Assembly: GCF_001975225.1 (NCBI RefSeq)
Contig: NZ_CP019445.1
Location: forward strand, 186,001 to 250,000
Origin: Kosakonia cowanii JCM 10956 = DSM 18146
GTDB lineage: Bacteria; Pseudomonadota; Gammaproteobacteria; Enterobacterales; Enterobacteriaceae
Direction of reading: 5' to 3'
DNA: 64,000 bases
Part shown: piece after piece, positions 1 to 10,746 of the stretch
How the letters are laid out: each line of letters opens with the position of its first letter
Position numbering within the stretch: the stretch's first letter is position 1
The notes under the pieces: model-generated
What the model was told of the DNA's origin: nothing
The model's input: the letters and a program-made list of their open reading frames with translations, nothing else
Database searches by the model: none
Program-made: the position numbers and the translations under genes

Positions 1-289
1 CCATAAAAGTGGAGACCGACGTGCGGATCACGCTGCCGCCTTTGGCAATTCGCTGACGCGCCTGGCGCATCAGCTGGCGTAGCATCAGGCCGCTCTCATC
101 GACCATCGTCAGGCCAAGCTCATCCACGTCGCGGAAGTGGCGGTAAAATGACGTTGGCGCGATGCCCGCTTCACGAGCCACTTCCCGCAGGCTCAGGCTG
201 GTAAAACTTCGCTCAGCGCTCAGTTGGCTGAATGCGGCTTCAACCAGTGACCGCCGCGTTCTCTCTTTTTGTTGCGCTCTTACACCCAT
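1..289 (-). CDS. fabR: HTH-type transcriptional repressor FabR (3' part missing)
   Basis: TetR-family repressor of unsaturated fatty-acid synthesis genes (fabA, fabB), which senses long-chain acyl-ACP or acyl-CoA. About 96 N-terminal codons are visible; the rest lies beyond base 1. The start reads [15 protein letters not shown], followed by the TetR helix-turn-helix ([19 protein letters not shown], about residues 33-51) and the beginning of the ligand domain. ATG at 289 is chosen because it matches the known protein; an AAGGA lies about 13 bases upstream, and an in-frame GTG immediately before the ATG is possible. Divergent from sthA across a 199-bp gap, as in E. coli. Identity is certain; only the C-terminus is unseen. 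Confidence 0.95.
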   Translation of the reverse strand, partial: MGVRAQQKERTRRSLVEAAFSQLSAERSFTSLSLREVAREAGIAPTSFYRHFRDVDELGLTMVDESGLMLRQLMRQARQRIAKGGSVIRTSVSTFM

Positions 290-488
290 CACGATGTTTG
301 AATCCTTCCAGGGGCCCGCTGGCACTATACCAGAGAATAAATCCAAACCGATTGTACTGGATTGTGACGGATTGTTTACGCGCAGATTCTTCTTTTTCAG
401 CGGAAAAAAGCACAGTGATAATTGGGTTATCCCGTGGTTAATGTTAGTATTATGTTGCTTTTATGTATAAGAACAGGTAAGCCTTACC

Positions 489-1889
489 ATGCCACATTCC
501 TACGATTACGATGCAATAGTGATAGGCTCCGGTCCCGGCGGCGAAGGCGCAGCCATGGGCCTCGTTAAACAGGGAGCCCGGGTAGCGGTTATTGAGCGCT
601 ACCATAATGTCGGCGGCGGCTGTACGCACTGGGGCACCATCCCCTCGAAAGCGCTCCGTCACGCAGTCAGCCGTATTATCGAATTTAACCAAAACCCGCT
701 CTACAGCGACCATACCCGCCTTCTTCGCTCCTCTTTCTCCGATATCCTGAACCATGCCGAAAGCGTGATTAACCAGCAAACGCGTATGCGTCAGGGTTTT
801 TACGAGCGTAACCACTGCGATATTCTGGAAGGCAACGCGCACTTTATTGATGACCACACGCTGGGGCTGGAGTGCCACGATGGCACCGTCGAAACGCTGA
901 CGGCGGAGAAGTTTGTCATCGCCTGCGGTTCGCGCCCTTATCACCCGGATGATGTCGACTTCGCGCACCCGCGCGTCTACGACAGCGACTCGATTCTCGA
1001 TATGCACCACGAACCTCGCCACGTGATTATCTATGGCGCAGGGGTTATCGGCTGTGAATATGCGTCCATCTTCCGCGGTATGAATGTAAAGGTCGATCTG
1101 ATCAACACCCGCGATCGTCTGCTGGCGTTTCTCGATCAGGAGATGTCCGACTCCCTCTCCTACCACTTCTGGAACAGCGGCGTGGTGATTCGCCACAACG
1201 AAGAGTATGAGCGCATTGAGCCATTAGATGATGGCGTCATCATGCACCTGAAATCGGGTAAGAAGTTGAAAGCGGACTGCCTGCTCTACGCGAACGGCCG
1301 CACTGGCAACACCGACAGCCTTCAGCTTGCCAATATCGGGCTGGAAGCGGATAGCCGTGGTCAGTTGAAGGTCAACAGCATGTACCAGACCGCGCTACCG
1401 CATATCTATGCCGTGGGTGATGTGATTGGTTATCCGAGCCTGGCATCAGCGGCTTACGATCAGGGGCGTATCGCCGCACAGGCGATGATTAAAGGCGAAG
1501 CTACCGCGCATCTGATTGAGGATATCCCGACCGGGATCTACACCATTCCGGAGATCAGCTCCGTCGGGAAAACCGAACAGCAGCTCACCGCCATGAAAGT
1601 GCCTTATGAAGTGGGCCGTGCGCAGTTTAAACACCTCGCACGGGCGCAAATCGTCGGCATGAACATTGGTACGCTGAAGATTCTGTTTCACCGCGAAACG
1701 AAAGAGATTTTGGGGATCCACTGCTTTGGCGAGCGCGCGGCCGAGATTATTCATATCGGCCAGGCGATTATGGAGCAGAAAGGTGGCGGTAACACCATTG
1801 AGTACTTCGTTAACACCACCTTCAATTACCCAACCATGGCGGAAGCCTATCGGGTAGCGGCACTGAACGGCCTAAACCGCCTGTTTTAA
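489..1889 (+). CDS. sthA: Soluble pyridine nucleotide transhydrogenase SthA
   Basis: Cytoplasmic FAD flavoprotein that moves hydride between NADPH and NAD+, mainly draining excess NADPH. 466 residues, the full family length. The N-terminal FAD fold shows [10 protein letters not shown] (about residues 13-22). The region equivalent to the disulphide of lipoamide-dehydrogenase-like enzymes reads [13 protein letters not shown]: one of the two redox cysteines is replaced by threonine, which is characteristic of SthA and distinguishes it from true disulphide reductases. A second Rossmann motif ([10 protein letters not shown]) binds NAD(P), and the C-terminal dimerisation domain is complete. Its 3' end overlaps the convergent oxyR gene by 18 bp. 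Confidence 0.97.
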   Translation: MPHSYDYDAIVIGSGPGGEGAAMGLVKQGARVAVIERYHNVGGGCTHWGTIPSKALRHAVSRIIEFNQNPLYSDHTRLLRSSFSDILNHAESVINQQTRMRQGFYERNHCDILEGNAHFIDDHTLGLECHDGTVETLTAEKFVIACGSRPYHPDDVDFAHPRVYDSDSILDMHHEPRHVIIYGAGVIGCEYASIFRGMNVKVDLINTRDRLLAFLDQEMSDSLSYHFWNSGVVIRHNEEYERIEPLDDGVIMHLKSGKKLKADCLLYANGRTGNTDSLQLANIGLEADSRGQLKVNSMYQTALPHIYAVGDVIGYPSLASAAYDQGRIAAQAMIKGEATAHLIEDIPTGIYTIPEISSVGKTEQQLTAMKVPYEVGRAQFKHLARAQIVGMNIGTLKILFHRETKEILGIHCFGERAAEIIHIGQAIMEQKGGGNTIEYFVNTTFNYPTMAEAYRVAALNGLNRLF

Positions 1890-2789
1890 GCCTTTGTCGA
1901 AATGACCATCCATCGCGCCGCGGATGGCCTCTGCCAGCTGCTCATAGCGGCTGCGCAGCGGCGAGCCCGGTCGATAAACCAGCCCAACGGTACGCTTCGG
2001 CTCCGGCTTAATGCACGGTAAGTAGACCACGCCATCACGTTTACGCTCGCGCGGTACGGCAAGCGCAGGCAGCAGCGTGATGCCGCTCCCGGCCGCGACC
2101 ATATTACGCAGCGTTTCCAGGCTGGTTGCGCGGAAATGGGTATCCTCATCCGCGCCCGCTTCAAAGCAGAAGCCCATCGCCTGATCGCGCAGGCAGTGCC
2201 CATCTTCCAGCATCAGCAGTTTTTCACCCGCCAGATCGGCCATCGGCACGCAGTCGCGGTTCGCCCAGGCGTGATCTTCATAAATCGCCAGCATCATCGG
2301 CTCGTCAAACAGCGGCACTTCAATAAAAGCTTCACTCTCTTTGACCAGCGCGAGGATCGCGCAGTCGAGCTTGCCGCTATCAAGCTGCGCCAGCAGCTGC
2401 TGCGTCTGCGCTTCGTGCAGATACATCTCAAGTTTCGGGAAGGTTTGATGCAGCAGCGGAATAATATGCGGCAGCAGATAGGGGCCTACGGTCGGGATCA
2501 GCCCGATATGCAGCGGGCCGGACATGGCTTCACCTTGCTGGCTTGCCATCTCTTTCAGCACCTTGACCTCGCGCAGTACCGTGCGCGCCTGGTCCACCAG
2601 CAGCAATCCAGCCTGGGTAAAGAGAACTTTGCGGCTGGTGCGCTCAAGCAGCATTACGCCCAATTCATCTTCCAGTTTGCGGATCTGCCCGCTCAGCGTA
2701 GGTTGGCTGACGTGGCACGAGTCGGCTGCACGGCGAAAATGGCGGTGTTCCGCTAACGCCACCAGGTATTCAAGATCACGAATATTCAT
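1872..2789 (-). CDS. oxyR: Peroxide-sensing LysR-type activator OxyR
   Basis: LysR-family regulator activated by a hydrogen-peroxide-driven disulphide; it turns on catalase, peroxiredoxin and iron-protection genes and the sRNA OxyS. 305 residues. The N-terminal winged HTH covers about residues 1-60 and the regulatory domain the rest. Counting from the chosen start, the two redox cysteines fall exactly at 199 and 208 (motif [10 protein letters not shown]). ATG at 2789 is preferred over the ATG two codons upstream because GGAGG lies six bases before it. The OxyR operator sits 20 bp upstream and oxyS is divergent, so autorepression is expected. Confidence 0.98.
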   Translation of the reverse strand: MNIRDLEYLVALAEHRHFRRAADSCHVSQPTLSGQIRKLEDELGVMLLERTSRKVLFTQAGLLLVDQARTVLREVKVLKEMASQQGEAMSGPLHIGLIPTVGPYLLPHIIPLLHQTFPKLEMYLHEAQTQQLLAQLDSGKLDCAILALVKESEAFIEVPLFDEPMMLAIYEDHAWANRDCVPMADLAGEKLLMLEDGHCLRDQAMGFCFEAGADEDTHFRATSLETLRNMVAAGSGITLLPALAVPRERKRDGVVYLPCIKPEPKRTVGLVYRPGSPLRSRYEQLAEAIRGAMDGHFDKGLKQAV

Positions 2790-2809
2790 CTTCATCCTCC
2801 GTCGCCACG

Positions 2810-2846
2810 ATAGTTCATGGCGATAAATAGCATAGCAACGAACGAT
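2810..2846. promoter_or_regulatory. OxyR binding site between oxyR and oxyS
   Basis: Four half-elements with the exact OxyR spacing: ATAG (2810-2813), 7 bp, CGAT (2821-2824), 7 bp, ATAG (2832-2835), 7 bp, CGAT (2843-2846). The consensus is ATAG-N7-CTAT-N7-ATAG-N7-CTAT, so each second element has one mismatch. Position between the two divergent genes matches the E. coli site that represses oxyR and activates oxyS. Confidence 0.85.
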
Positions 2847-2884
2847 TATCCCTATCAAGCCTTCTGTACAATAATTGGCTCCAG

Positions 2885-2998
2885 GAAACGTAGCGGTACT
2901 GTGTTCTACCCTAACCAGTCACCCTTTTCACTACCGTTTCTCTCTGTACAACTAAAGCCAACGTGAACGTTTTGCGGACCCCGTGTCCGCTTTTTTTT
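2885..2998 (+). ncRNA. oxyS: OxyS small regulatory RNA
   Basis: Hfq-dependent sRNA induced by peroxide through OxyR. The 5' end GAAACG...AGCGG and the returning CGTTTC (2935-2940) form the first stem. The single-stranded linker ACTAAAGCCAACGTGAAC (2951-2968) is essentially identical to E. coli OxyS. The terminator stem GCGGACCCCGTGTCCGC (2974-2990) is followed by eight T. An AT-rich -10-like element (ACAATAAT, 2868-2875) precedes the start. The middle of the RNA (about 2896-2934) differs from the E. coli sequence as I remember it. Location next to oxyR and the OxyR site supports the call. The 5' end is set by homology, not measured. Confidence 0.9.
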
Positions 2999-3049
2999 GC
3001 ATAAAAAAGCCCGGCGTTACGCCAGGCTCACTCTGTTTCCACGCTTATC

Positions 3050-4423
3050 TCACACCAGGCGCGCTTTCGCTTCAGCAATTGCCTGCGCTACCTGCGTCGG
3101 GGAAACGCCCCCTTTCGCCGCGCGTTTATCCAGGCACGATTGCAGGGCAAGGATCGGGTAGACATCGTCGCCAATCACCGCACTGAACTGTTGCAGGTCG
3201 GCAAGCGCCAGCTCCTCCAGCGGTTTACCCTGACGAATCGCCTCCACAACCGCTTCACCCACAATGTGGTGTGCTTCGCGGAACGGCACGCCTTTGGCGA
3301 CCAGATAATCTGCCAGCTCGGTCGCATTGGCGTAACCCTGCTGCGCCGCTTCCTGGCAACGTGGGCGTTTGACCTGAATACCATCCAGCACCAGCGTCGC
3401 CATATGCAGGCAGTCAAGCCAGGTATCGAGCGCGTCGAACAGCCCCTCTTTATCTTCCTGCATATCTTTGTTGTAGGCCAACGGCAGCCCTTTCAGCGTC
3501 ATCATCATACCGGTCAGCGCACCCTGAACACGGCCGCACTTGCCGCGGATCAGCTCCAGCGCATCCGGGTTTTTCTTCTGCGGCATTAACGATGAGCCGG
3601 AAGTAACGCGATCGGAAAGCTCAACAAAGCCCGCTTCGCCGGAGTTGAAGAAGATCAGATCTTCGGCAAAACGCGACAGGTGCACCATGCCAATCGAGGC
3701 ATCGGAGAGCAGTTCAAGCACGTGGTCGCGATCGGAGACGCTGTCGAGGCTGTTACGGGTAGCCGACGCGAAACCTAACCAGCCCGCCAGCTGTTCACGA
3801 TCGATCTCATAAGCGGTACCCGCCAGCGCGCCGCAGCCCAGCGGGCTGACATCCAGGCGCTTCAGCGCATCCTGCAAACGGCTCTCATCGCGGGCCAGCA
3901 TCTCAACGTAGGCCAAAGACCAGTGCGCAAAAGTGACCGGCTGGGCGCGTTGCAGGTGCGTATAACCCGGCATGACGGCATCCTGATTATTCTCTGCGGT
4001 CACCACCAGCGCGCTCTGCAACTGACGGTTGGCCAGCAGCAGTTCACTGATGGTCTCTTTGCACCACAGCTTTAAATCCGTCGCGACCTGGTCGTTACGG
4101 CTGCGCCCGGTGTGCAATTTCTTGCCCAGTTGGCCCACTTTGTCGATCAGCTTACCTTCCACCCAGCTGTGAATATCTTCCGCGTCGCTTTGCAGGATCT
4201 GCTCCGGGTTGGCGCGCACCTCTTCCAGCAGGGTGTTCAGCGCCTCTTCCAGCTGCTGCTGCTCGGCGTCGGTCATTACGCCAACGGTGACTAACGCTTT
4301 GGACCAGGCCACAGAGCCAACGATATCCTGCTCCGCCAGGCGGTAGTCAAAGCGCAAAGAGTCGTTGAACTGTTTGAACCGTTGATCCGCTGCCTGAGTA
4401 AAACGCCCGCCCCAAAGTGCCAT
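3050..4423 (-). CDS. argH: Argininosuccinate lyase
   Basis: Last enzyme of arginine synthesis: splits argininosuccinate into arginine and fumarate in the cytosol; a homotetramer of the fumarase/aspartase superfamily. 457 residues, the family length, starting MALWGGRF. The superfamily signature [12 protein letters not shown] (about residues 280-291), carrying the catalytic serine in the flexible loop, is intact, as is the [13 protein letters not shown] substrate loop near residue 105. It is the last gene of argC-argB-argH and is separated from argB by 75 bp holding a REP element. The operon is probably ArgR-controlled from the boxes ahead of argC. Confidence 0.98.
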   Translation of the reverse strand: MALWGGRFTQAADQRFKQFNDSLRFDYRLAEQDIVGSVAWSKALVTVGVMTDAEQQQLEEALNTLLEEVRANPEQILQSDAEDIHSWVEGKLIDKVGQLGKKLHTGRSRNDQVATDLKLWCKETISELLLANRQLQSALVVTAENNQDAVMPGYTHLQRAQPVTFAHWSLAYVEMLARDESRLQDALKRLDVSPLGCGALAGTAYEIDREQLAGWLGFASATRNSLDSVSDRDHVLELLSDASIGMVHLSRFAEDLIFFNSGEAGFVELSDRVTSGSSLMPQKKNPDALELIRGKCGRVQGALTGMMMTLKGLPLAYNKDMQEDKEGLFDALDTWLDCLHMATLVLDGIQVKRPRCQEAAQQGYANATELADYLVAKGVPFREAHHIVGEAVVEAIRQGKPLEELALADLQQFSAVIGDDVYPILALQSCLDKRAAKGGVSPTQVAQAIAEAKARLV

Positions 4424-4450
4424 AATATGCTTCCTTCTTTTTCTACGTTT

Positions 4451-4483
4451 TGCCGGATGGCGCCTGCGCTTATCCAGCCTACA
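4451..4483. repeat. REP (PU-type) palindromic element between argB and argH
   Basis: TGCCGGATGGCGCCTGCGC followed by TTATCCAGCCTACA matches the enteric REP palindrome (GCCGGATGGCG...CTTATCCGGCCTAC). It fills most of the argB-argH gap; REP units inside operons usually stabilise upstream mRNA or modulate downstream expression. Confidence 0.85.
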
Positions 4484-4498
4484 TAAGTGTGTCTGTGA

Positions 4499-5275
4499 TT
4501 AAGCCAGAATACGGGTGCCGATTGGCGTGCCGTTAAACAGTGCCGGCAGTTGCTCGGCGTGACGCCAGGAGGCGATATCCACCGGACGACCCAGCGTGCG
4601 CGCTGCATCAAGCGCCGCATTCACTTTCACGATCATGCCATCGGTAATAATGCCCTGCGCAATCAGCTGCTCTGCTTTAGCCGCGGTCATCTCGGCAATG
4701 CGCTGGCCTTTGCCATCAAGAATGCCGCTCACGTCGGAGAGCAGAATCAGATCCGCGCCAAGGGTCGCCGCCAGCGCCGTTGCTGCCTGATCGGCGTTAA
4801 CGTTCATCAGCTTGCCTTCATCGGTCACGCCGATGGAGCTGACGACAGGCAGGAAACCGCCCTCCAGCAGGGTGTTAATCAGCGTCGGCGAGCCCGGCTG
4901 CGCTAAACCGACATGACCAAGCTCTTCATCCAGTTGGGTGACGCTGACGCTGTCGCCATCGCCAAGGAACAGACCTACCGAAGCGATATGGTGTTTCTTC
5001 GCCCACGCCAGCAGCGTTTTGTTGGCGGTGCCCGCCAGCGCGCCGGTAATGATGTCAATCTGATCGGCAGGCGTCACGCGCAGGCCATTCTTCTTCTTCA
5101 CCGGCAGATTGAGCTGCTTCATTAACTCATCCACCACGCAGCCGCCGCCGTGAACGATCACCAGCGGGCGCTGATGGGCTTCGCGGTACTGCACCAGGGC
5201 GGTAAACAAACGCTCCAGCGCTTCTTCGCTATCCAGCAGTACGCCACCGAGCTTAATAATTAATGGATTCATCAT
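4499..5275 (-). CDS. argB: Acetylglutamate kinase
   Basis: Second step of arginine synthesis: phosphorylates N-acetyl-L-glutamate with ATP. Amino-acid kinase fold, cytosolic homodimer. 258 residues from [16 protein letters not shown]; the KLGG motif at the N-terminus binds phosphate, HGGG (about residues 43-46) is the oxyanion-like glycine loop, and [12 protein letters not shown] binds acetylglutamate. The reading frame is open 20 codons further upstream, but that part overlaps argC and has no counterpart in the family, so 5275 is the start. It lies 13 bp after argC in the argCBH operon. Confidence 0.98.
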   Translation of the reverse strand: MMNPLIIKLGGVLLDSEEALERLFTALVQYREAHQRPLVIVHGGGCVVDELMKQLNLPVKKKNGLRVTPADQIDIITGALAGTANKTLLAWAKKHHIASVGLFLGDGDSVSVTQLDEELGHVGLAQPGSPTLINTLLEGGFLPVVSSIGVTDEGKLMNVNADQAATALAATLGADLILLSDVSGILDGKGQRIAEMTAAKAEQLIAQGIITDGMIVKVNAALDAARTLGRPVDIASWRHAEQLPALFNGTPIGTRILA

Positions 5276-5288
5276 CACGCCTGTTCGA

Positions 5289-6293
5289 TTAGATAAGAGA
5301 CTGGGTTTCAGCATAGCCGAAACGAATATTGGCACACTGCATCGCCTGCGCCGCCGCGCCTTTCAGCAGGTTATCTTCCGTCGCCACCACAATCAGGTGC
5401 TCGCCCTGCACGGCAAAGCCGATGTCGCAGAATGGCAGGCCGACCACGTTTTTCAGCGCCGGGACGCCTTTTTCATACAGGCGCACCAGCGGTTTGCCGT
5501 CGTAAGCCTGTTTGAACACAGCTGCGATTTGCGCATGGGTCACGCCCGGTTTTAAGCGGCAGGTGATGGTTTCCAGGATCCCACGCGGGAAGCTTGCCAG
5601 ATGCGGCGTGAAGATCACGTCCGTACCGAGATGCGTGGCGATTTCCGGATGGTGGCGATGGTTGAAGATGCCGTACGGTTGCAGGCTCACTTCACAGAAG
5701 CTGTTAGAGAGCGCGGCTTTGCGCCCTGCACCGCTGACGCCGCTGGTGGCATTGATCACCGGCCACTGATTAAGATCCAGCAGGCCCGCATCGATCAGCG
5801 GTTTTAACGAGAGCTGCGCCGCCGTCGGGTAGCAACCTGGCACGGCAACCAGTTGCGCCTCTTTGATTTTGTCATGGTTCCACTCCGCCAGGCCGTAAAC
5901 CGCTTTTTCGAGCAGATCGGCATGCTGATGAGTAAAGCCATAGAAGGTTTCATAAAACGCGGGATCGTTCACGCGGAACGCGCCAGAGAGATCGAACACC
6001 ACGCAGCCAGCCGCCAGGCAATCCGGCACCAAATCGTGGCTCACTTCGTGGGCGGTTGCGAGGAACACCACATCCACACCGGTCAGAAAATCCTTGATAT
6101 CGGCCATCGGCTGCAGCGGCAGATCAACAATGCCCTTCAGCTGCGGATGTAAATCGGAGAGACATTTTCCTGCATCATTACTTTGCGCAGAAACCGTCAA
6201 AGCGGTTATGTTCATATGAGGATGGCGATTTACATAGGACACAAGTTCTGCGCCGGCGTAACCGCTGGCACCCACAATTAATGTGTTCAACAT
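5289..6293 (-). CDS. argC: N-acetyl-gamma-glutamyl-phosphate reductase
   Basis: Third step of arginine synthesis: NADPH-dependent reduction of N-acetylglutamyl phosphate to the semialdehyde. 334 residues, the short enteric form. Rossmann motif [11 protein letters not shown] begins at residue 8, and the catalytic cysteine is in PGCYPTAA (about residue 154). First gene of the argCBH operon; its start faces argE across the 170-bp region that holds two ARG boxes. Confidence 0.98.
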   Translation of the reverse strand: MLNTLIVGASGYAGAELVSYVNRHPHMNITALTVSAQSNDAGKCLSDLHPQLKGIVDLPLQPMADIKDFLTGVDVVFLATAHEVSHDLVPDCLAAGCVVFDLSGAFRVNDPAFYETFYGFTHQHADLLEKAVYGLAEWNHDKIKEAQLVAVPGCYPTAAQLSLKPLIDAGLLDLNQWPVINATSGVSGAGRKAALSNSFCEVSLQPYGIFNHRHHPEIATHLGTDVIFTPHLASFPRGILETITCRLKPGVTHAQIAAVFKQAYDGKPLVRLYEKGVPALKNVVGLPFCDIGFAVQGEHLIVVATEDNLLKGAAAQAMQCANIRFGYAETQSLI

Positions 6294-6398
6294 CGGTGCG
6301 GTCTACCTTCTTACGTCATGTTCGGATCTGGAAGGGTGCGTTCTCCCTCCCGCGTCGCTGAGCAAAGTCGCCTTACGGGTTCCCATACGCTCAACATT

Positions 6399-6437
6399 AT
6401 TGTATTTTTATGCACATTTACTGCATGAATATTGATA
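6399..6437. promoter_or_regulatory. Pair of ARG boxes (ArgR operators) between argC and argE
   Basis: Two 18-bp imperfect palindromes separated by 3 bp: box 1 at 6399-6416 (core TGTATTTTTATGCA) and box 2 at 6420-6437 (core TGCATGAATATTGA). The consensus core is TGAATWWWWATTCA, and pairs spaced by 3 bp are the normal ArgR hexamer target. The arrangement is the same as in the E. coli argE-argCBH bipolar operator, so arginine repression in both directions is expected. Confidence 0.85.
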
Positions 6438-6463
6438 CTATCACGAACTCAGGTATGTCAACA

Positions 6464-7615
6464 ATGAAAATGAATTTGCCGCCATTTATCGAGATCTACC
6501 GCGCCCTGATTGCCACTCCGTCGATCAGCGCAACGGAAGAAGCACTCGATCAGAGTAATGCGTCTTTAATCAATCTGCTGGCAGGATGGTTTGGCGATCT
6601 TGGGTTCACTGTTGAAGTGCAGCCGGTACCCGGCACACGTAACAAATTCAATATGCTTGCCAGCGTCGGTAGCGGCGCGGGCGGGCTGTTATTAACCGGC
6701 CATACGGACACCGTGCCGTTTGACGATGGGCGCTGGACGCGCGATCCCTTCACCCTGACCGAGCACGACAACAAGCTCTACGGCCTTGGCACAGCGGATA
6801 TGAAGGGCTTCTTCGCCTTTATTCTTGATGCCCTGCGTGACGTCGATGTGACAAAACTGAGCAAGCCGCTCTACATCCTCGCCACCGCCGATGAAGAGAC
6901 CAGCATGGCGGGCGCGCGCTACTTCTCTGAGAATACGCAGCTGCGCCCGGATTGCGCGATTATTGGCGAGCCGACCTCACTGCAGCCGGTTCGCGCCCAT
7001 AAAGGCCATATCTCCAACGCCATTCGCATTCTTGGTCAGTCCGGCCACTCGAGCGATCCGGCGCGCGGCGTCAACGCCATTGAATTGATGCACGATGCCA
7101 TCGGCCATATCCTGACCCTGCGCGACAACCTGAAAGCGCGTTATCACTACGAGGCGTTTACCGTTCCCTATCCGACGCTTAACCTGGGACATATTCATGG
7201 TGGTGATGCGGCAAACCGAATCTGCGCCTGCTGTGAATTACATATGGATATTCGCCCGCTGCCGGGGATGACGCTCGACGATCTCAACGGTCTGCTTAAT
7301 GAAGCGCTGGAGCCGGTCAGTTCGCGCTGGCCGGGCCGCCTGAATGTCTTTGAACTCCATCCACCGATCCCCGGTTACGAATGCCCGCCCGATCATCAGC
7401 TGGTGGAAGTGGTGGAAAAACTGCTCGGCGTCGAAACGGAGGTGGTGAACTACTGCACCGAAGCGCCGTTTATCCAGACTCTCTGCCCGACGCTGGTCCT
7501 CGGCCCTGGCTCCATTAACCAGGCGCACCAACCGGATGAATACCTGGAAACGCGCTTTATTAAGCCAACGCGCGAGCTTATTACTCAGGTTGTGCACCAT
7601 TTCTGTTGGCATTAA
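6464..7615 (+). CDS. argE: Acetylornithine deacetylase
   Basis: Removes the acetyl group from N-acetylornithine to give ornithine; a di-zinc M20-family metallohydrolase. 383 residues from [15 protein letters not shown]. Metal and catalytic motifs are visible: [11 protein letters not shown] (first His and Asp), GTADMKG (bridging Asp), ADEETSMAG (catalytic Glu pair) and GEPTSL. The frame is open for 18 codons further upstream but that stretch crosses ARG box 2, so ATG 6464 is used. Divergent from argCBH; followed by a strong terminator. Confidence 0.97.
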   Translation: MKMNLPPFIEIYRALIATPSISATEEALDQSNASLINLLAGWFGDLGFTVEVQPVPGTRNKFNMLASVGSGAGGLLLTGHTDTVPFDDGRWTRDPFTLTEHDNKLYGLGTADMKGFFAFILDALRDVDVTKLSKPLYILATADEETSMAGARYFSENTQLRPDCAIIGEPTSLQPVRAHKGHISNAIRILGQSGHSSDPARGVNAIELMHDAIGHILTLRDNLKARYHYEAFTVPYPTLNLGHIHGGDAANRICACCELHMDIRPLPGMTLDDLNGLLNEALEPVSSRWPGRLNVFELHPPIPGYECPPDHQLVEVVEKLLGVETEVVNYCTEAPFIQTLCPTLVLGPGSINQAHQPDEYLETRFIKPTRELITQVVHHFCWH

Positions 7616-7637
7616 GCGCGACAAAACAGATGAATAC

Positions 7638-7660
7638 TCCCCTCTGCTGAGGGGATTTTT
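7638..7660 (+). terminator. Rho-independent terminator after argE
   Basis: Seven-bp stem TCCCCTC/GAGGGGA with a TGCT loop and a T5 tract, 22 bp after the argE stop. Confidence 0.85.
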
Positions 7661-7868
7661 ATGCGCCAAAATAGTGCATTTCATAAGCGAAACTTATCTG
7701 CAGCGAAGGGTGTTAACTTTCATAAATTCCCGTGATTTATTCGTTTGCTGAACCGATTTCGCCGCAATTGACGTAGTGAGTTTTACGTGGCTTTATAAAA
7801 GACGGTGTCTTATATCTGCTCAACGGCGGGTATAACAAAACAAAATGAGATGGGGTGTCTGGGGTAAC

Positions 7869-10520
7869 ATGAACGAACAATATTCCGCGTTGCGTAGTAA
7901 TGTCAGTATGCTCGGCAAACTGCTGGGAGATACCATCAAGGATGCACTGGGCGAGAACATTCTCGACCGCGTCGAAACAATCCGTAAGCTGTCCAAATCT
8001 TCTCGCGCTGGCAACGAAACCGACCGCCAGGCACTGCTCACTACCCTGCAGAATCTCTCTAATGATGAGCTGCTGCCGGTGGCCCGCGCATTCAGCCAGT
8101 TTCTGAATCTGGCGAACACCGCCGAGCAGTACCACAGCATTTCAGCGAAAGGCGAAGCGGCCAGCAACCCGGAGGTGATTGCCCGCACCATCAGAAAGCT
8201 GAAAGACCAACCTCATCTCAACGAATCCACCATTATCAATGCGATTGAATCCCTCTCGCTGGAGCTGGTACTGACCGCGCATCCGACGGAGATCACGCGT
8301 CGCACCCTCATCCACAAGATGGTGGAAGTGAATGCCTGTTTAAAACAGCTTGATAACAGCGATATCGCCGATTATGAGCGCCACCAGCTGATGCGCCGTC
8401 TGCGCCAGCTGATCGCCCAGTCCTGGCACACGGATGAGATCCGCCGCAATCGCCCAAGCCCGGTTGATGAAGCGAAGTGGGGCTTTGCGGTGGTGGAAAA
8501 CAGCCTGTGGGAAGGGGTACCAAACTACCTGCGCGAGCTGAACGAACAGCTGGAAGAGAACCTCAATTACAAGCTGCCGGTCGATTTTGTCCCGGTGCGC
8601 TTTACCTCCTGGATGGGCGGCGACCGTGACGGCAACCCGAACGTCACCGCCGATATCACCCGCCACGTTCTGCTGCTTAGCCGCTGGAAAGCGACCGATC
8701 TCTTCCTGAAAGATATCCAGTTGCTGATTTCCGAGCTGTCGATGGTTGAGTGTACCGATGAGCTGCGCGAACTGGCCGGTGCCGAAGGCGCCCGCGAGCC
8801 GTATCGTTACCTGATGAAAAAGCTGCGCGGCGATCTGATCGCGACGCAGAGCTGGCTGGAAGCGCGCCTGAAAGGGCAGAAGCTGCCGAAGCCTGCCGGG
8901 CTGCTGACGCAAAACGAGCAGCTGTGGGAGCCGCTCTACGCCTGTTATAAATCCTTGCAGGCCTGCGGCATGGGCATTATCGCCAACGGCGAACTGCTTG
9001 ATACCCTGCGCCGCGTGAAGAGTTTTGGCGTGCCTTTAGTGCGTATCGATATTCGCCAGGAGAGCACCCGCCACACCGAAGCGCTGGGCGAGCTGACCCG
9101 CTATCTCGGCATCGGCGATTACGAAAGCTGGTCAGAAGCTGACAAACAGGCTTTCCTGATCCGCGAGCTTAACTCCAAACGTCCATTACTGCCGCGCCAG
9201 TGGGAGCCAAGCGACGAGACCCGCGAAGTGCTCGACACCTGCCGGGTGATCGCCGAAGCGCCGCGCGGATCGATTGCTGCGTATGTGATCTCGATGGCGA
9301 AAACGCCGTCCGACGTGCTGGCCGTCCATCTGCTGTTGAAAGAGGCCGGGATCGGCTTCGCCCTACCGGTTGCACCGCTGTTTGAAACCCTTGATGACCT
9401 GAACAACGCCAATGACGTGATGAGCCAGCTGCTCAATATCGACTGGTATCGCGGCTTTATTCAGGGCAAACAGATGGTGATGATTGGCTACTCCGACTCC
9501 GCGAAAGATGCGGGCGTGATGGCCGCCAGCTGGGCGCAGTACCAGGCACAGGACGCATTGATCAAAACCTGTGAGAAAGCGGGCATTGAGCTGACGCTGT
9601 TCCACGGTCGCGGTGGATCTATTGGTCGCGGCGGCGCACCGGCGCACGCGGCGCTGCTCTCGCAACCCCCTGGCAGCCTGAAAGGCGGCCTGCGCGTCAC
9701 CGAGCAGGGCGAGATGATCCGCTTTAAATATGGTCTGCCGGAAGTGACCATCAGCAGCCTCTCGCTGTACACCAGCGCGATTATGGAAGCCAACCTGCTG
9801 CCGCCGCCGGAGCCAAAAACCGAATGGCGTCACATTATGGATGAGCTGTCGGCTATCTCCTGCGAAATGTACCGTGGTTATGTGCGCGAAAACAAAGACT
9901 TTGTGCCCTACTTCCGCTCGGCAACGCCGGAGCAGGAGCTGGGCAAGCTGCCGCTGGGTTCGCGTCCGGCAAAACGTCGCCCGACCGGCGGCGTCGAGTC
10001 GCTGCGCGCTATTCCGTGGATTTTCGCCTGGACGCAGAATCGCCTGATGCTGCCGGCCTGGCTCGGCGCGGGTGCGGCGCTGCAAAAAGTGGTGGAAGAT
10101 GGCAAACAGAGCGAACTGGAAGCGATGTGCCGCGACTGGCCCTTCTTCTCCACGCGCCTTGGCATGCTGGAGATGGTCTTCTCGAAAGCAGATCTGTGGC
10201 TGGCAGAGTATTACGATCAGCGCCTGGTGAAACCGGAGCTGTGGCCGCTGGGCAAAGAGCTGCGTAAGCTGCTGGCGGCTGATATCAAAGTGGTGCTGGA
10301 TATCGCCAACGACTCCCATCTGATGGCCGATCTGCCGTGGATTGCTGAATCTATCCAGTTACGTAACATCTACACCGACCCGCTCAACGTGTTGCAGGCC
10401 GAGCTGCTGCAACGCTCGCGTCTGGCAGAAGAGCAGCAAAAAGAGCCTGATAGCCGCGTCGAGCAGGCGCTGATGGTGACCATCGCTGGCGTCGCCGCCG
10501 GGATGCGTAACACCGGCTAA
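7869..10520 (+). CDS. ppc: Phosphoenolpyruvate carboxylase
   Basis: Anaplerotic enzyme that adds bicarbonate to PEP to form oxaloacetate; a cytosolic homotetramer activated by acetyl-CoA and fructose 1,6-bisphosphate and inhibited by aspartate. 883 residues from [12 protein letters not shown], the E. coli length. Signature regions are intact: [12 protein letters not shown] (catalytic His near 138), the [14 protein letters not shown] loop (about 580-593) and the C-terminal [18 protein letters not shown]. Eight extra in-frame codons upstream are not used because the known N-terminus begins at 7869. Single gene with its own terminator; supplies aspartate-family precursors used by the nearby arg and met genes. 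Confidence 0.98.
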   Translation: MNEQYSALRSNVSMLGKLLGDTIKDALGENILDRVETIRKLSKSSRAGNETDRQALLTTLQNLSNDELLPVARAFSQFLNLANTAEQYHSISAKGEAASNPEVIARTIRKLKDQPHLNESTIINAIESLSLELVLTAHPTEITRRTLIHKMVEVNACLKQLDNSDIADYERHQLMRRLRQLIAQSWHTDEIRRNRPSPVDEAKWGFAVVENSLWEGVPNYLRELNEQLEENLNYKLPVDFVPVRFTSWMGGDRDGNPNVTADITRHVLLLSRWKATDLFLKDIQLLISELSMVECTDELRELAGAEGAREPYRYLMKKLRGDLIATQSWLEARLKGQKLPKPAGLLTQNEQLWEPLYACYKSLQACGMGIIANGELLDTLRRVKSFGVPLVRIDIRQESTRHTEALGELTRYLGIGDYESWSEADKQAFLIRELNSKRPLLPRQWEPSDETREVLDTCRVIAEAPRGSIAAYVISMAKTPSDVLAVHLLLKEAGIGFALPVAPLFETLDDLNNANDVMSQLLNIDWYRGFIQGKQMVMIGYSDSAKDAGVMAASWAQYQAQDALIKTCEKAGIELTLFHGRGGSIGRGGAPAHAALLSQPPGSLKGGLRVTEQGEMIRFKYGLPEVTISSLSLYTSAIMEANLLPPPEPKTEWRHIMDELSAISCEMYRGYVRENKDFVPYFRSATPEQELGKLPLGSRPAKRRPTGGVESLRAIPWIFAWTQNRLMLPAWLGAGAALQKVVEDGKQSELEAMCRDWPFFSTRLGMLEMVFSKADLWLAEYYDQRLVKPELWPLGKELRKLLAADIKVVLDIANDSHLMADLPWIAESIQLRNIYTDPLNVLQAELLQRSRLAEEQQKEPDSRVEQALMVTIAGVAAGMRNTG

Positions 10521-10547
10521 TCTTCTCGCGTTAGTTTTGTTAACCGA

Positions 10548-10589
10548 TTGCAGCATTTTTATCTTTTGGGTAAAAATGCTGCAAATTTT
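10548..10589 (+). terminator. Terminator after ppc
   Basis: Long perfect stem TTGCAGCATTTTTA / TAAAAATGCTGCAA with a 9-base loop, followed by ATTTT. The arms are almost symmetrical, but the gene on the other side (eptC) points away. Confidence 0.85.
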
Positions 10590-10746
10590 GGTTGTCATCT
10601 ATCCTTCACATTCCTTATATTCCTCGCGAAATTCTCACATCCTGGTGAGTCTTCACCACAATAAACCCGCCTGAATAGTGACATTCAGGTTTGCTTAAGC
10701 TTTAGCCGCTATGTTTTAGCGCTATTTATTCGCACAGGCACTTCGT

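Noticed and set aside
9363..10319. Long open frame of 318 codons on the minus strand inside ppc
   Set aside because: It lies fully antisense to a strongly conserved gene, has no ribosome site, and its composition (Arg, Gln, His rich) is that of a mirror frame. Similar antisense frames in metB, glpK, priA, hslU, rhaA and the ABC ATPase gene were dropped for the same reason.
10670..10710. PmrA box ahead of eptC
   Set aside because: Only one CTTAAG half is present; the second half with the proper spacing is missing, so the site was not listed.
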